Origin: Bordetella parapertussis | Lineage (GTDB): Bacteria > Pseudomonadota > Gammaproteobacteria > Burkholderiales > Burkholderiaceae_C | Direction of reading: 5' to 3' | NCBI GenBank assembly: GCA_945888535.1 | Contig: CAMDAN010000104.1 | Location: 1-7,485 of the forward strand | Length of the DNA stretch: 7,485 bases | Shown here: in pieces, positions 1 through 7,485 of the stretch | Position numbering within the stretch: the first letter of the stretch is position 1 | Layout of the letters: every line of letters starts with the position of its first letter | Notes under the pieces: generated by a model | What the model saw: only the letters and a program-made list of their open reading frames with translations | Databases searched by the model: none | Told to the model about the DNA's origin: nothing | Program-made: the position numbers and the translations under genes

Positions 1-1254
1 GTCCAGTTGGCGGCCAAGCCCTTCGACGTTAAGCAGCGTTTTTTGCAGCAACACCAACTGCGGCTGAATTTCCACTTGAAACCGCCGAGAGGTTTGAAAC
101 AACCGAAGTAACACGAGCCCCAATGAAATTTCTTTCAATGGGCGATCAAAATACGGTTCACACACCGCGCGAACAGCGGCTTCCAATTCATCCACACGGG
201 TCGCGGCCGGCACCCAACCGGACTCAATATGCAGTTCAGCGACGCGTTTGTAATCTCGGCGAAAAAAAGCAACAAAGTTTTGGGCCAGATACTCTTTATC
301 TACCGAAGTTAACGTACCAACAATGCCGAAATCCAATGAGATATACCGCCCAAAGGTTTGGGGGTCCAGACTCACTTGAATATTGCCCGGATGCATATCG
401 GCGTGGAAAAATCCGTCGCGAAACACTTGGGTAAAAAACAAAGTCACCCCATCGCGGGCCAACTTTGAAATATCAACCCCTGCAGCTCGCAAACGGTCCA
501 CCTGACTGATCGGTACCCCATGCATGCGTTCCATCACCAACACATTGGTCGTGCAGTAATCCCAAAGCATTTCCGGGATAAGCACCAAATTCAAGCCTTC
601 CATATTGCGACGCAGTTGGGCAGCGCTAGAAGCCTCGCGCACCAAGTCGAGCTCGTCGTGCAAATACTTGTCAAACTCGGCAACAACTTCGCGGGGTTTG
701 AGTCGTCGTCCATCGGCGGAGAACCGCTCAAGCCAGCGGGCCATCCAACGCATCAAACTTAAATCTTTGTCAATCGCCAAAAGCATGTCAGGGCGCAACA
801 CCTTCACTGCGACCTCCCGTTGCAACCCGTTGCGATCGCGCAGAACTGCAAAGTGCACTTGGGCGATCGACGCACTGGCGATGGGGGTTCGGTCAAAGGA
901 CACAAAAATCTGGTCAATGGGTTTACCCAAAGCGCGCTCCACAGCAGCCACCGCGATGTCGGAAGAAAAGGGAGGAACCCGGTCTTGCAGTTTGGCCAAC
1001 TCGTCCGCGATATCCAAAGGCAGCAGGTCGCGTCGCGTGGAGAGCACTTGGCCTAACTTAACGAAAATAGGGCCCAGTTGTTCGAGGGCTTCACGAATGC
1101 GTTGGCCGCGCGGTGCTTTTAAAGTTCGACCCACCGACACCAACTTGGATAAAAGGCGCAGCCCCGTGTGGTTCACACTTTCAAGGAGCAAAACGTCCAG
1201 CCCATGGCGCAGAAGAACCCAGACGATAAAAACGCCCCTGAACATGCGTGTCAT
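1..1254 (-). CDS. ubiB: UbiB, atypical kinase/ATPase for ubiquinone biosynthesis (C-terminus cut by window edge)
   Basis: UbiB belongs to the ABC1/ADCK/COQ8 family of protein-kinase-like ATPases. It is needed for ubiquinone biosynthesis and probably helps membrane-bound lipid intermediates reach the Ubi enzymes. I read 418 codons with no internal stop. Visible landmarks are the family-specific KxGQ motif (KLGQ, residues 66-69), the Ala-rich loop that replaces the kinase Gly-rich loop (ASASIAQVH, 126-134), the VAVKV lysine (K151), HADMHPGN (284-291, with D286 and N291) and DFG (308-310). The last visible residues, [15 protein letters not shown], are typical of the family near residue 410. Homologues have about 520 residues, so roughly 100 are missing, including the usual C-terminal pair of membrane helices. 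The start ATG at 1254 gives MTRMFRGVF and overlaps the ubiJ stop in an ATGA, which implies translational coupling. A second ATG at 1245 is less likely. The identification is secure. Confidence 0.96.
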   Translation of the reverse strand, partial: MTRMFRGVFIVWVLLRHGLDVLLLESVNHTGLRLLSKLVSVGRTLKAPRGQRIREALEQLGPIFVKLGQVLSTRRDLLPLDIADELAKLQDRVPPFSSDIAVAAVERALGKPIDQIFVSFDRTPIASASIAQVHFAVLRDRNGLQREVAVKVLRPDMLLAIDKDLSLMRWMARWLERFSADGRRLKPREVVAEFDKYLHDELDLVREASSAAQLRRNMEGLNLVLIPEMLWDYCTTNVLVMERMHGVPISQVDRLRAAGVDISKLARDGVTLFFTQVFRDGFFHADMHPGNIQVSLDPQTFGRYISLDFGIVGTLTSVDKEYLAQNFVAFFRRDYKRVAELHIESGWVPAATRVDELEAAVRAVCEPYFDRPLKEISLGLVLLRLFQTSRRFQVEIQPQLVLLQKTLLNVEGLGRQLD

Positions 1255-1811
1255 GCAGCGCTTTCTGACGGACTCGCGGGGCCTTTGGGTGGGCTTTTTT
1301 GCATTACAAAATTCTTCAAAGCAGACAGCATGTTTCGGCAAGTCTCAACCAATATGTGCGCTGGCGCATCGCCAAGGATGCGAGAAATATCTTCTTCAAT
1401 GTCCCAACGCACATGGTCGGCCAGCCAATTGACTTCTGCGGCCAATTGAACATCGCCCTCAATCCGCACAGCGGGTTTTTCGCCTTTAAAGAGCCCTTGC
1501 ACCAGGGCCCACGGCGAAGACTCCGAAACGGTCAAGGTTAAATCAACGGGCACTTGGCTTGGCGCCAGGTCCAACAATCCTGCGGGTGTCACCATCACTT
1601 TGAAACTGAAGTTTTGCCACTGCGCTAACAGCTTGCGGCCTTTTTGGCGCACCAAGCGTTCTCTGGCTTGGGGCTCTTGCATCAAGATATGGTTGAGCAG
1701 CAAAACGATGCGGCGGTGTGATTCTTCCACGGCCCAAGGTGGGGGTGTGAAGCGTTCGGCCCCGTCTTTGAAAAACGATTCCAGCATAGAAAATGGGGAC
1801 TGTGTTGCCAT
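1251..1811 (-). CDS. ubiJ: UbiJ, SCP2-domain ubiquinone biosynthesis accessory factor
   Basis: This 186-residue protein matches UbiJ. In E. coli, UbiJ binds hydrophobic ubiquinone intermediates through an SCP2 (sterol-carrier-like) domain and helps hold the soluble Ubi enzymes together with UbiK. The start [10 protein letters not shown] is typical of betaproteobacterial members. An SCP2-like region covers about residues 32-125, ending in the characteristic [10 protein letters not shown]. An acidic and aromatic segment follows ([21 protein letters not shown], 128-148), then a Pro/Ser/Ala-rich tail. There is no signal peptide or membrane helix, so it should be cytosolic. I chose ATG 1811 because GGGGA lies three bases upstream and because of family resemblance. 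In-frame ATG 1820 and GTG 1850 are possible but would only add a poorly supported extension. It sits directly before ubiB with an ATGA overlap and 67 bp after the Tim44-like gene. E. coli UbiJ is slightly longer, at about 200 residues. Confidence 0.9.
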   Translation of the reverse strand: MATQSPFSMLESFFKDGAERFTPPPWAVEESHRRIVLLLNHILMQEPQARERLVRQKGRKLLAQWQNFSFKVMVTPAGLLDLAPSQVPVDLTLTVSESSPWALVQGLFKGEKPAVRIEGDVQLAAEVNWLADHVRWDIEEDISRILGDAPAHILVETCRNMLSALKNFVMQKSPPKGPASPSESAA

Positions 1812-1850
1812 AGTCCCCATTATTCCCGATATGGGGCTGCGAAACCCCAC
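1812..1850 (-). promoter_or_regulatory. ubiJ leader with two competing hairpins over the ribosome binding site
   Basis: In the minus-strand transcript, three short blocks follow one another: UGGGG (1849-1845), CCCCAU (1836-1831) and AUGGGG (1820-1815). The third block carries the GGGGA Shine-Dalgarno of ubiJ, three bases before its ATG. The middle block can pair with the first (5 bp, 8-base loop), leaving the ribosome site open. It can instead pair with the third (6 bp, 10-base loop), hiding the site. The complementarity is seen directly; a regulatory role is inference. The stems are short and could be chance. No U-run follows, so this is not an intrinsic terminator. Confidence 0.35.
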
Positions 1851-1878
1851 TTGGCGCTTAAACCACTGGGCTGTGCTT

Positions 1879-2823
1879 TTATTGCAAAGCCTGTACGCCT
1901 GCGACCAACCAGCCCCCGCCCGTTATGGGCTTGGTCATGTTCCAGACTTCGCGGAACGGGCTCGGAGCGGCAGAAGCGTCTTCCCTAATCATTCCAGAAA
2001 ATTCCACACTGGCGAGATATTCATCGGCTGTCTCCTCAATGCCCAAGAGATGGGCTTCGATCATGACGACTTCGGTATGGTTGCCAGCCGCTCCTGCATG
2101 GGCCTCACGCTCGCTGAGTTGGCTTTTGATTTCAATCAGCATCGTGTCGGTCATCATGGAGCGCAAGCTACTCACGTCCGATTTATCCCAAGCTGCCTGC
2201 AAAGTAATGAAATTGGCTTTGGCTGCTTTGAGGAAGCCATCCGTATCAAAGCCTTGAGGTACGCCCCAAGCCTGCGATCCCGACAGCGCAGAACCAATCA
2301 TTGAACCCGAGGAACTCGCACCAGGCGCAGCGCTGTCAAATGCAGTGGCTTGTTGCTCCCATGGACGTGCGGACGCATCATTGCCCACATTTTCAGGGCG
2401 GTAGGTTTGAGAATTAGAAACAGGAACGTTACCTGCGCCTTGAAATGCAAATGGGCCTTGAGAGGCATCTGCAGGACGGCGTGAACGCATGAAGAAGCGA
2501 ATCGCCATGAAGGCGGCCATCGCCAACAGTGCGTACATCAAGAACTGGCCCATGCCTTCGCCCATGCCCAAGGAACTGGCTAACCAAGCCAATCCCAAGC
2601 CGGCGGCAAGACCACCCAACATGGCGCCCCACGGACGATTAGGTGCTGCAGCTGCAGGCGCAGGTTTGTTGGTGGCGTTAGCACCTTGCGCGGGCGCAGC
2701 TTGGCGTTGCGTCACGTTGCCGGACTGCTTGCCAATCGAACGACCGCCGCCCATGCGAGCAGCATCGGCATGCAAACTAAAAAATACCATAACAAGCGAT
2801 AAAGCCAAGGTCCAAAGTTTCAT
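1879..2823 (-). CDS. Exported Tim44-like domain membrane protein
   Basis: This 314-residue protein has the layout of bacterial Tim44-like proteins. A signal peptide (MKLWTLALSLVMVFFSLHADA, hydrophobic core about 3-17) has a likely cleavage after A21 (ADA|A). The RMGGGRS motif common in this family follows (24-30), then an Ala/Pro/Asn-rich linker (about 41-63). Two hydrophobic segments (about 66-84 and 92-111) end in a basic RSRR stop. A Gly/Ser/Ala-rich linker leads to a C-terminal Tim44-like domain (about 193-313, ending in GGGWLVAGVQAL). Mitochondrial Tim44 uses this fold at the inner membrane during protein import; the bacterial role is not established. I chose ATG 2823 over the further upstream ATG 2892 because it starts the signal peptide and has GGA nine bases upstream; the 23-residue extension looks non-coding. 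It lies 78 bp after ubiE and 67 bp before ubiJ. A link to ubiquinone synthesis is inferred from position only. Confidence 0.88.
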   Translation of the reverse strand: MKLWTLALSLVMVFFSLHADAARMGGGRSIGKQSGNVTQRQAAPAQGANATNKPAPAAAAPNRPWGAMLGGLAAGLGLAWLASSLGMGEGMGQFLMYALLAMAAFMAIRFFMRSRRPADASQGPFAFQGAGNVPVSNSQTYRPENVGNDASARPWEQQATAFDSAAPGASSSGSMIGSALSGSQAWGVPQGFDTDGFLKAAKANFITLQAAWDKSDVSSLRSMMTDTMLIEIKSQLSEREAHAGAAGNHTEVVMIEAHLLGIEETADEYLASVEFSGMIREDASAAPSPFREVWNMTKPITGGGWLVAGVQALQ

Positions 2824-2901
2824 AGTCTTAATTCCAAAGTTTAAGTAAATACAAAGGTTCAGATGCGGCCGGTGAGGAAATTCACAAGCCACCCATCGTC
2901 A

Positions 2902-3633
2902 TCAACACTTGATTCCAACATGTAATGCCGCAACCCCTGCTGTGAGGTTATGGTAATCCACATGACCAAATCCACCTTTGTGCATCATGGCTTTTAGCTC
3001 TGCCTGGCTTGGATGCATGCGAATCGACTCCGCCAAATAGCGGTAACTGGCATCGTCACCGGCCACCCATTTGCCCAATTGGGGCAAGACTTTGAAGGAG
3101 TACCAGTCGTACATCTTTTCTAGGGGCGGCGTGACTTTAGAGAACTCCAGCACCAATAACTTGCCTCCCGGCTTGAGCACCCGGTGCATTTCCGCCAACG
3201 CAATGTCTTTGTGCGTCATGTTACGCAGCCCAAAAGCCACGCTGACCAAGTCAAAATACTGACTAGGGAAAGGTAGTTTTTCCGCGTCACAAACGACAGT
3301 AGGGAGCACTTTCCCAAGGTCCAACAGGCGGTTGCGCCCCGTGCTGAGCATGGCTTCGTTGATATCGGTGTGAACTACCTGACCGGTTTTGCCCACTTTT
3401 TTAGAGAAAGCCAGCGCCAAATCGCCGGTTCCACCGGCAATGTCCAAGGCTTTGTCACCCGGTTGAAGGTTGGCAACTGCCAAGGTATAGGTTTTCCAAA
3501 CGCGATGCAGACCGCCTGACATCAAATCGTTCATCAAGTCGTACTTGGGCGCGACCGAGTCAAAAACGCTGCGAACATGCCGCGCCTTGTCGGCTTCATC
3601 GACCGATTGGAATCCAAAATGGGTGGATGTCAT
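2902..3633 (-). CDS. ubiE: UbiE, C-methyltransferase of ubiquinone (and menaquinone) biosynthesis
   Basis: UbiE is a SAM-dependent methyltransferase that adds the ring C-methyl group, converting the demethoxy-demethyl-benzoquinol intermediate to its methylated form. In bacteria that make menaquinone it also methylates demethylmenaquinol. The 243-residue length is normal. Residues 24-47 carry the UbiE signature region ([18 protein letters not shown]...WK). SAM motif I is LDIAGGTGD (63-71), followed by the acidic HTD (88-90). CDAEKLPF (115-122), FGLRNM (134-139) and the second family signature RVLKPGG (151-157) follow. The C-terminus ALHVGIKC replaces the more common ALHRGxK form but looks like close relatives. 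The start ATG 3633 is preceded by a purine-rich AAGAAG that overlaps the stop of the DUF971 gene, only 8 bp away, so the two are almost certainly cotranscribed. No menaquinone genes are visible, so a second role in that pathway cannot be judged here. Confidence 0.97.
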   Translation of the reverse strand: MTSTHFGFQSVDEADKARHVRSVFDSVAPKYDLMNDLMSGGLHRVWKTYTLAVANLQPGDKALDIAGGTGDLALAFSKKVGKTGQVVHTDINEAMLSTGRNRLLDLGKVLPTVVCDAEKLPFPSQYFDLVSVAFGLRNMTHKDIALAEMHRVLKPGGKLLVLEFSKVTPPLEKMYDWYSFKVLPQLGKWVAGDDASYRYLAESIRMHPSQAELKAMMHKGGFGHVDYHNLTAGVAALHVGIKC

Positions 3634-3641
3634 GTTTCTTC

Positions 3642-4055
3642 TTAATGGCTAGCGCAGCCTTGCGCCTCAGGAATGGGCATGGGAGCGTCTCGATCTCGCC
3701 CCGCAGTGCTTAAGCGCTGGGCATACTCTTTCCAAAGCGCTTCTTCCTGGGAACCTAGAAAATACAAATAGTCCCAAGAAAAAATGCCGGTGTCGTGGCC
3801 GTCGGAAAACGCCGGTTGGACCGCATAATTCCCGATCGGCTCCAGCCCTGCGATCTCAACCAATCGCTTCCCCGTTTGCAACACCTCTTGGCCTGGGCCG
3901 TGGCCTTGGACTTCAGCAGAAGGCGAGTAAATACGCATCAACTCAAAGGGAATGCGAAACGCTGCACCATCAGAAAAACTGATTTCAAGCACCCGCGATT
4001 GGCTGTGAACCGTCAGGGCTTGGGGGGTAGGTGAATTTTTGTGTAAACCGGCCAT
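3642..4055 (-). CDS. DUF971 (gamma-butyrobetaine hydroxylase-like N-terminal domain) protein
   Basis: This 137-residue single-domain protein belongs to DUF971, the small domain also found at the N-terminus of gamma-butyrobetaine hydroxylase and attached to some Mrp/ApbC Fe-S cluster carriers. The hallmark is [25 protein letters not shown] (77-101). The N-terminal part ([19 protein letters not shown], 23-41) is the usual opening beta region. The zinc-binding hydroxylase domain has a Cys cluster after the ELMR-like segment; here that stretch is SPSAEVQGH (44-52) with no Cys, although H87 is present. It has no hydroxylase catalytic domain, signal peptide or membrane helix. ATG 4055 has only a weak purine-rich GAGAAAG 12 bases upstream. 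The gene sits 8 bp before ubiE and 67 bp after the FAD/Fe-S gene. Its function is unknown; a role in ubiquinone synthesis or metal/Fe-S handling is inference from context and fusions. Confidence 0.9.
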   Translation of the reverse strand: MAGLHKNSPTPQALTVHSQSRVLEISFSDGAAFRIPFELMRIYSPSAEVQGHGPGQEVLQTGKRLVEIAGLEPIGNYAVQPAFSDGHDTGIFSWDYLYFLGSQEEALWKEYAQRLSTAGRDRDAPMPIPEAQGCASH

Positions 4056-4122
4056 AGGATTTTTTAACTTTCTCGTCGCAAAAATGCAGCGCTTCAGGCT
4101 GGCTAAACCTCACTGTAACCTG

Positions 4123-7100
4123 CTAGACCAAGACCCGCTCAATTCCGCCCGCATTGGCCTTTTGCACGTAGTCTTCCAACCACGCAGGCCCGAGTATTTT
4201 CCTCGCCATTTCGACCACTATGTAATCAGCCTCCAATAGCCCGTTGTTCAAGTCATTGCCATACCGGCTCAAGCCTTGCAGGCAACTCGGACAACTGGTC
4301 AGAATTTTGGTCACTGCGGGTGGGGTGCTTCCCTGGGCTGCAGTCAAAACGGCTAAGTCCGCCTCGCCCTTGCGTAACTCTTCTTCTTTACGAAAACGAA
4401 TTTGGGTCGAAATATCAGGGCGGGTGACGCCCAGGGTTCCAGACTCGCCGCAGCAACGGTCGTTTTTAAGCACCGCGTCTCCAACCAAGGCTTTGACGGT
4501 CTTCATCGGGTCTTGAAGTTTCATGGGGCTGTGGCAAGGGTCGTGGTAAAGATAGCCCTCCCCCGCACCGCCATCAGGAACCAAGGTGATTCCTTTTTCA
4601 AGCAGGTACTCATGGATATCAACAATACGGCAACCTGGAAAAATTTTGTCGAATTCATAACCCTGCAATTGGTCATAACAGGTGCCGCAGCTCACTACGA
4701 CGGTTTTAATGTCCAAGTAATTGAGTGTGTTGGCAACGCGGTGAAAGAGAACCCGGTTGTCGGTGATTATTTTCTCGGCTTTATCAGCTTGACCGGATCC
4801 GCGTTGCGGATACCCGCAGCACAAGTAGCCCGGCGGTAAAACCGTTTGAACCCCGGCGTGCCACAGCATGCTTTGGGTTGCCAAGCCGACTTGGCTAAAA
4901 AGCCGCTCAGAGCCGCAGCCAGGAAAATAAAAGACAGCTTCGGTTTCTGATGTGGTGGCTTGGGGATCACGAATGATCGGGACGTAGTCTGAATCTTCAA
5001 TGTCCAGCAAAGCGCGGGCCGTTTTCTTAGGTAAACCGCCGGGCATTTTTTTGTTAATAAAGTGAATGACTTGGGCCTTGAGGGGCGCCGTTCCAACCGT
5101 CGCTGGCGGCTTGGCTGTTTGCTTTTTGGCGAGCACCCGCAACAGATCGTTAGCCAAGCGCTGGGCTTTGAAGCCCACACCCACCATGGCACTGCGCATG
5201 AATTTAATGGTCTCGGGGTTGGTTGCGTTGAGGAAAGACATGGCAACTGCGTTACCTGGGCGGAAGGTTTTTTTGCCCATTTTTCGCAACAAATTGCGCA
5301 TGTTCATCGTCACATCACCAAAGTCAATTTTGACGGGGCAAGGACTCGCGCATTTATGGCAAACCGTGCAGTGGTCTGCGACATCTTCAAACTCTTGCCA
5401 GTGCTTGATAGACACTCCGCGGCGGGTTTGCTCTTCGTATAAAAACGCTTCGACCAACAAAGAGGTTGCTAAAATTTTATCTCGGGGGCTGTAAAGCAAA
5501 TTGGCGCGAGGCACATGCGTAGCGCAAACAGGCTTGCATTTGCCACAGCGCAAGCAATCTTTGACCGAGTCGGCGATCGCTCCAATATCACTTTGTTGCA
5601 TGATGAGCGACTCGTGCCCCATCAAACCAAACGAGGGCGTGTAGGCGTTGGTCAAGTCGGCGTCGAGGTTTGCACTGCCTACCCCCGTCTTACGCAGTAA
5701 TTTGCCTTTGTTGAAGTGGCCTTCGGGGTCGACTTTGGCTTTGTAATCGGCAAAAGGTTGTAACTCTGCGTCGGTTAAAAATTCCAACTTGGTGATGCCG
5801 ATACCGTGCTCACCTGAAATCACCCCACCCAATCCACGGGCCAGTCCCATGATGCGTTTAACCGCCCCGTGGGCCGTTTGCAACATCTCGTAATCATCGC
5901 TATTGACGGGAATATTGGTATGTACATTGCCGTCTCCCGCGTGCATGTGCAAGGCCACCCAGACGCGGCCCTTGAGTACCCGTTTATGGATAGCGACACA
6001 CTCACTCAGGATCGCCGTGAAAGCCGCACCATTAAAAATAGCTTTTAAGGGCGCATGTAACTGGGTCTTCCAACTGGCTCGCAAGGTATGGTCTTGCAAC
6101 TCAAAAAACAAGGCGTCCACGTCAGAGAGCCACCCCTGCCATTGGTTTTTCACGCCCTCAATCAAGGCTTGGGCCTGGGTTACACGGTCTTCTAATAACT
6201 CCGCCGATGAAATGCTGCTGGCATCGTCACTTTTCCCCACCGGTAAATCACGACGAGAAAAAAACGCTTCAAGGGCATCGCACAAGGCAAGCTTATTGCG
6301 TAAGGACAGCTCAATATTGATTCGCTCAATGCCATCGGTGTATTCGGCCATACGCGGCAAAGGGATCACCACGTCTTCGTTGATCTTGAACGCATTGGTG
6401 TGCTTGCTAATGGCTGCGGTGCGCTTTCGGTCGAGCCAAAATTTCTTGCGCGCCTCTGGGCTGATGGCCACAAAGCCTTCGCCGCTACGCGAATTAGCAA
6501 TGCGAATGACCTCGGACGTCGCCCGTGCCACCGCGTCGGCATCATCCCCGGCAATGTCACCGACCAGCACCATTTTTGGCAAGCTGGATCTGCCGCCTAG
6601 TTCGGCGGCGCGCTTGCTTTTGGTGGCATAGCCCACCGCCTTGAGGTAACGGTCATCGAGGTGTTCTAAGCCTGCAAGCAAAACCCCGCTGCGCTTTTGT
6701 TCGGCAAACATAAAGTCTTTGATCTCGACAATGCTAGGAACGGCGTTGCGGGCATTGCCAAAAAACTCTAGGCAAACGGTGCGGGTGTGCGCTGGCATGC
6801 GGTGGATGACCCAACGCGCACTGGTAATTAAGCCGTCGCAGCCTTCTTTTTGAATGCCTGGTAAGCCGCTCAAAAACTTGTCAGTAACGTCTTTTCCCAA
6901 GCCTTCTTTGCGAAAAGATTTTCCAGGAATATGCAGGTCTTCGGTGCGGATCAACGTGGTGCCGTCGGCTTGGAAGTATTTCAATTCAAAACGGGCTTCC
7001 TCGACGTCGTGAATCTTGCCCATGTTGTGGCCAACGCGGGTGACCTCGAGCCACTGCGCTTGCGGCGTGACCATGCGCCAGCTAGCCAAATTGTCCAATG

Positions 7101-7485
7101 CGGTTCCCCAAAGCACCGCTTTTTTGCCGCCCGCATTCATTGCAATATTGCCGCCGATACACGAGGCCTCTGCCGACGTAGGGTCCACAGCAAACACAAA
7201 CCCAGCGCGCTCGGCCGCATCTGCGACACGTTGCGTCACCACGCCCGCCTCCGTCCAAATGGTCGCCACGTCATGGTCCATCCCTGGCAATCGGCGCATC
7301 TGTACCTCGGTCATCGCCTCGAGTTTTTCCGTATTGATGACTGCACTCTTCCAAGTTAGCGGCACTGCGCCACCGGTATAGCCGGTTCCGCCACCACGGG
7401 CAATGATGGTTAAGCCCAAGGCAATACATCCTTTGACTAAGCGGGCCATCTCTTCTTCAGTGTCAGGCGTCAGGACCACAAACGG
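4123..7485 (-). CDS. Giant FAD-linked oxidase / 4Fe-4S / CCG-domain oxidoreductase fusion (N-terminus cut by window edge)
   Basis: I read 1120 residues with no stop; the frame is open at the right edge ([10 protein letters not shown]...), so the start lies outside. From recall of homologues (about 1280 residues or more, with a DUF3683 region in front), some 150-200 residues are missing. Residue numbers count from the edge. Domains: a VAO/PCMH FAD-binding domain ([10 protein letters not shown] 30-39; [12 protein letters not shown] near 109-120); an FAD-oxidase C-terminal domain with [10 protein letters not shown] (513-522) and SGEHGIG; two 4Fe-4S motifs, [11 protein letters not shown] (644-654, unusually followed by Ala rather than Pro) and [12 protein letters not shown] (706-717); and two CCG cysteine-rich domains (C857 with CCG 889-891; HDPC ending at C984 with CCG 1011-1013 and CPSC 1065-1068). 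The plan equals a GlcD/Dld-type flavoprotein joined to a GlcF-type Fe-S subunit, as in YdiJ. It is probably a quinone-linked D-2-hydroxyacid dehydrogenase; the substrate cannot be told. It lies upstream of, and possibly in one operon with, the ubi genes. Confidence 0.92.
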   Translation of the reverse strand, partial: PFVVLTPDTEEEMARLVKGCIALGLTIIARGGGTGYTGGAVPLTWKSAVINTEKLEAMTEVQMRRLPGMDHDVATIWTEAGVVTQRVADAAERAGFVFAVDPTSAEASCIGGNIAMNAGGKKAVLWGTALDNLASWRMVTPQAQWLEVTRVGHNMGKIHDVEEARFELKYFQADGTTLIRTEDLHIPGKSFRKEGLGKDVTDKFLSGLPGIQKEGCDGLITSARWVIHRMPAHTRTVCLEFFGNARNAVPSIVEIKDFMFAEQKRSGVLLAGLEHLDDRYLKAVGYATKSKRAAELGGRSSLPKMVLVGDIAGDDADAVARATSEVIRIANSRSGEGFVAISPEARKKFWLDRKRTAAISKHTNAFKINEDVVIPLPRMAEYTDGIERINIELSLRNKLALCDALEAFFSRRDLPVGKSDDASSISSAELLEDRVTQAQALIEGVKNQWQGWLSDVDALFFELQDHTLRASWKTQLHAPLKAIFNGAAFTAILSECVAIHKRVLKGRVWVALHMHAGDGNVHTNIPVNSDDYEMLQTAHGAVKRIMGLARGLGGVISGEHGIGITKLEFLTDAELQPFADYKAKVDPEGHFNKGKLLRKTGVGSANLDADLTNAYTPSFGLMGHESLIMQQSDIGAIADSVKDCLRCGKCKPVCATHVPRANLLYSPRDKILATSLLVEAFLYEEQTRRGVSIKHWQEFEDVADHCTVCHKCASPCPVKIDFGDVTMNMRNLLRKMGKKTFRPGNAVAMSFLNATNPETIKFMRSAMVGVGFKAQRLANDLLRVLAKKQTAKPPATVGTAPLKAQVIHFINKKMPGGLPKKTARALLDIEDSDYVPIIRDPQATTSETEAVFYFPGCGSERLFSQVGLATQSMLWHAGVQTVLPPGYLCCGYPQRGSGQADKAEKIITDNRVLFHRVANTLNYLDIKTVVVSCGTCYDQLQGYEFDKIFPGCRIVDIHEYLLEKGITLVPDGGAGEGYLYHDPCHSPMKLQDPMKTVKALVGDAVLKNDRCCGESGTLGVTRPDISTQIRFRKEEELRKGEADLAVLTAAQGSTPPAVTKILTSCPSCLQGLSRYGNDLNNGLLEADYIVVEMARKILGPAWLEDYVQKANAGGIERVLV

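Noticed and set aside
605..1432. Long plus-strand open frame (275 codons) opposite ubiB and ubiJ
   Set aside because: It is antisense to a clear ubiB with all family motifs intact, has a Ser/Arg-rich composition typical of a shadow frame, and shows no domain I recognise.
1812..1850. Longer ubiJ form starting at GTG 1850 or ATG 1820
   Set aside because: The MATQSPF start at 1811 fits the family and has GGGGA just upstream; the added residues look like leader sequence.
2866..2887. Hairpin with GTGA/TCAC arms after ubiE
   Set aside because: The stem is only about 4 bp with no U-run, so it is not a credible terminator.
2824..2892. N-terminal extension of the Tim44-like protein to an upstream ATG at 2892
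   Set aside because: The extension would bury a clear signal peptide behind 23 residues with no family resemblance; ATG 2823 has its own ribosome site.
4056..4122. Possible terminator or promoter between the FAD/Fe-S gene and the DUF971 gene
   Set aside because: The best hairpin is a 4-bp CAGC/GCTG stem before ATTTTT, too weak to call. No convincing -35/-10 pair is visible, so whether the operon starts here stays open.
4767..5246. Same-strand open frame of 159 codons in another frame inside the FAD/Fe-S gene
   Set aside because: The overlapping frame carries the conserved CCG domain without interruption; this one is a frame-shifted echo and not evidence of a frameshift.
5903..6631. Plus-strand open frame of 242 codons inside the FAD/Fe-S gene
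   Set aside because: It is antisense to the conserved FAD-oxidase region, and its Ser/Arg/Ala-rich translation resembles no known protein.

Overview
The window reads as ordinary core chromosome of a betaproteobacterium. It is probably from Burkholderiales, and Comamonadaceae-like (Rhodoferax/Limnohabitans/Polaromonas type). That placement rests on the recognisable sequence of UbiE, UbiJ and UbiB, on the neighbouring DUF971 and Tim44-like genes, and on the very large FAD/Fe-S fusion protein. It is recall-based, not a database result. I see no tRNA, rRNA, CRISPR array, insertion sequence or phage gene.

All six genes lie on the minus strand, so transcription runs from high to low coordinates. 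In that order they are: (1) a giant FAD-linked oxidase/Fe-S oxidoreductase fusion, cut at its N-terminus by the right window edge; (2) a small DUF971 protein; (3) ubiE; (4) an exported Tim44-like membrane protein; (5) ubiJ; (6) ubiB, cut at its C-terminus by the left window edge. Gaps are 67, 8, 78 and 67 bp, followed by an ATGA stop/start overlap between ubiJ and ubiB. Coding density is very high, no stretch over 100 bp lacks a gene, and I found no convincing terminator. The last five genes therefore look like one operon, with the FAD/Fe-S gene possibly its first member.

The shared theme is ubiquinone. UbiE makes a C-methylation in the pathway, UbiJ is the SCP2-domain lipid-binding accessory factor, and UbiB is the atypical kinase/ATPase of the COQ8 family. 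The FAD/Fe-S fusion resembles quinone-linked D-2-hydroxyacid dehydrogenases, so it may use the quinone that its neighbours help make (inference). E. coli has the adjacent order ubiE-ubiJ-ubiB; here a Tim44-like gene sits between ubiE and ubiJ, and a DUF971 gene sits just upstream of ubiE.

I do not see a clearly new biological system. The points most worth a second look are the unassigned FAD/Fe-S fusion, the Tim44-like protein inside a ubi operon, a pair of mutually exclusive hairpins over the ubiJ ribosome binding site, and a DUF971 protein lacking the cysteines of the zinc-binding relatives.
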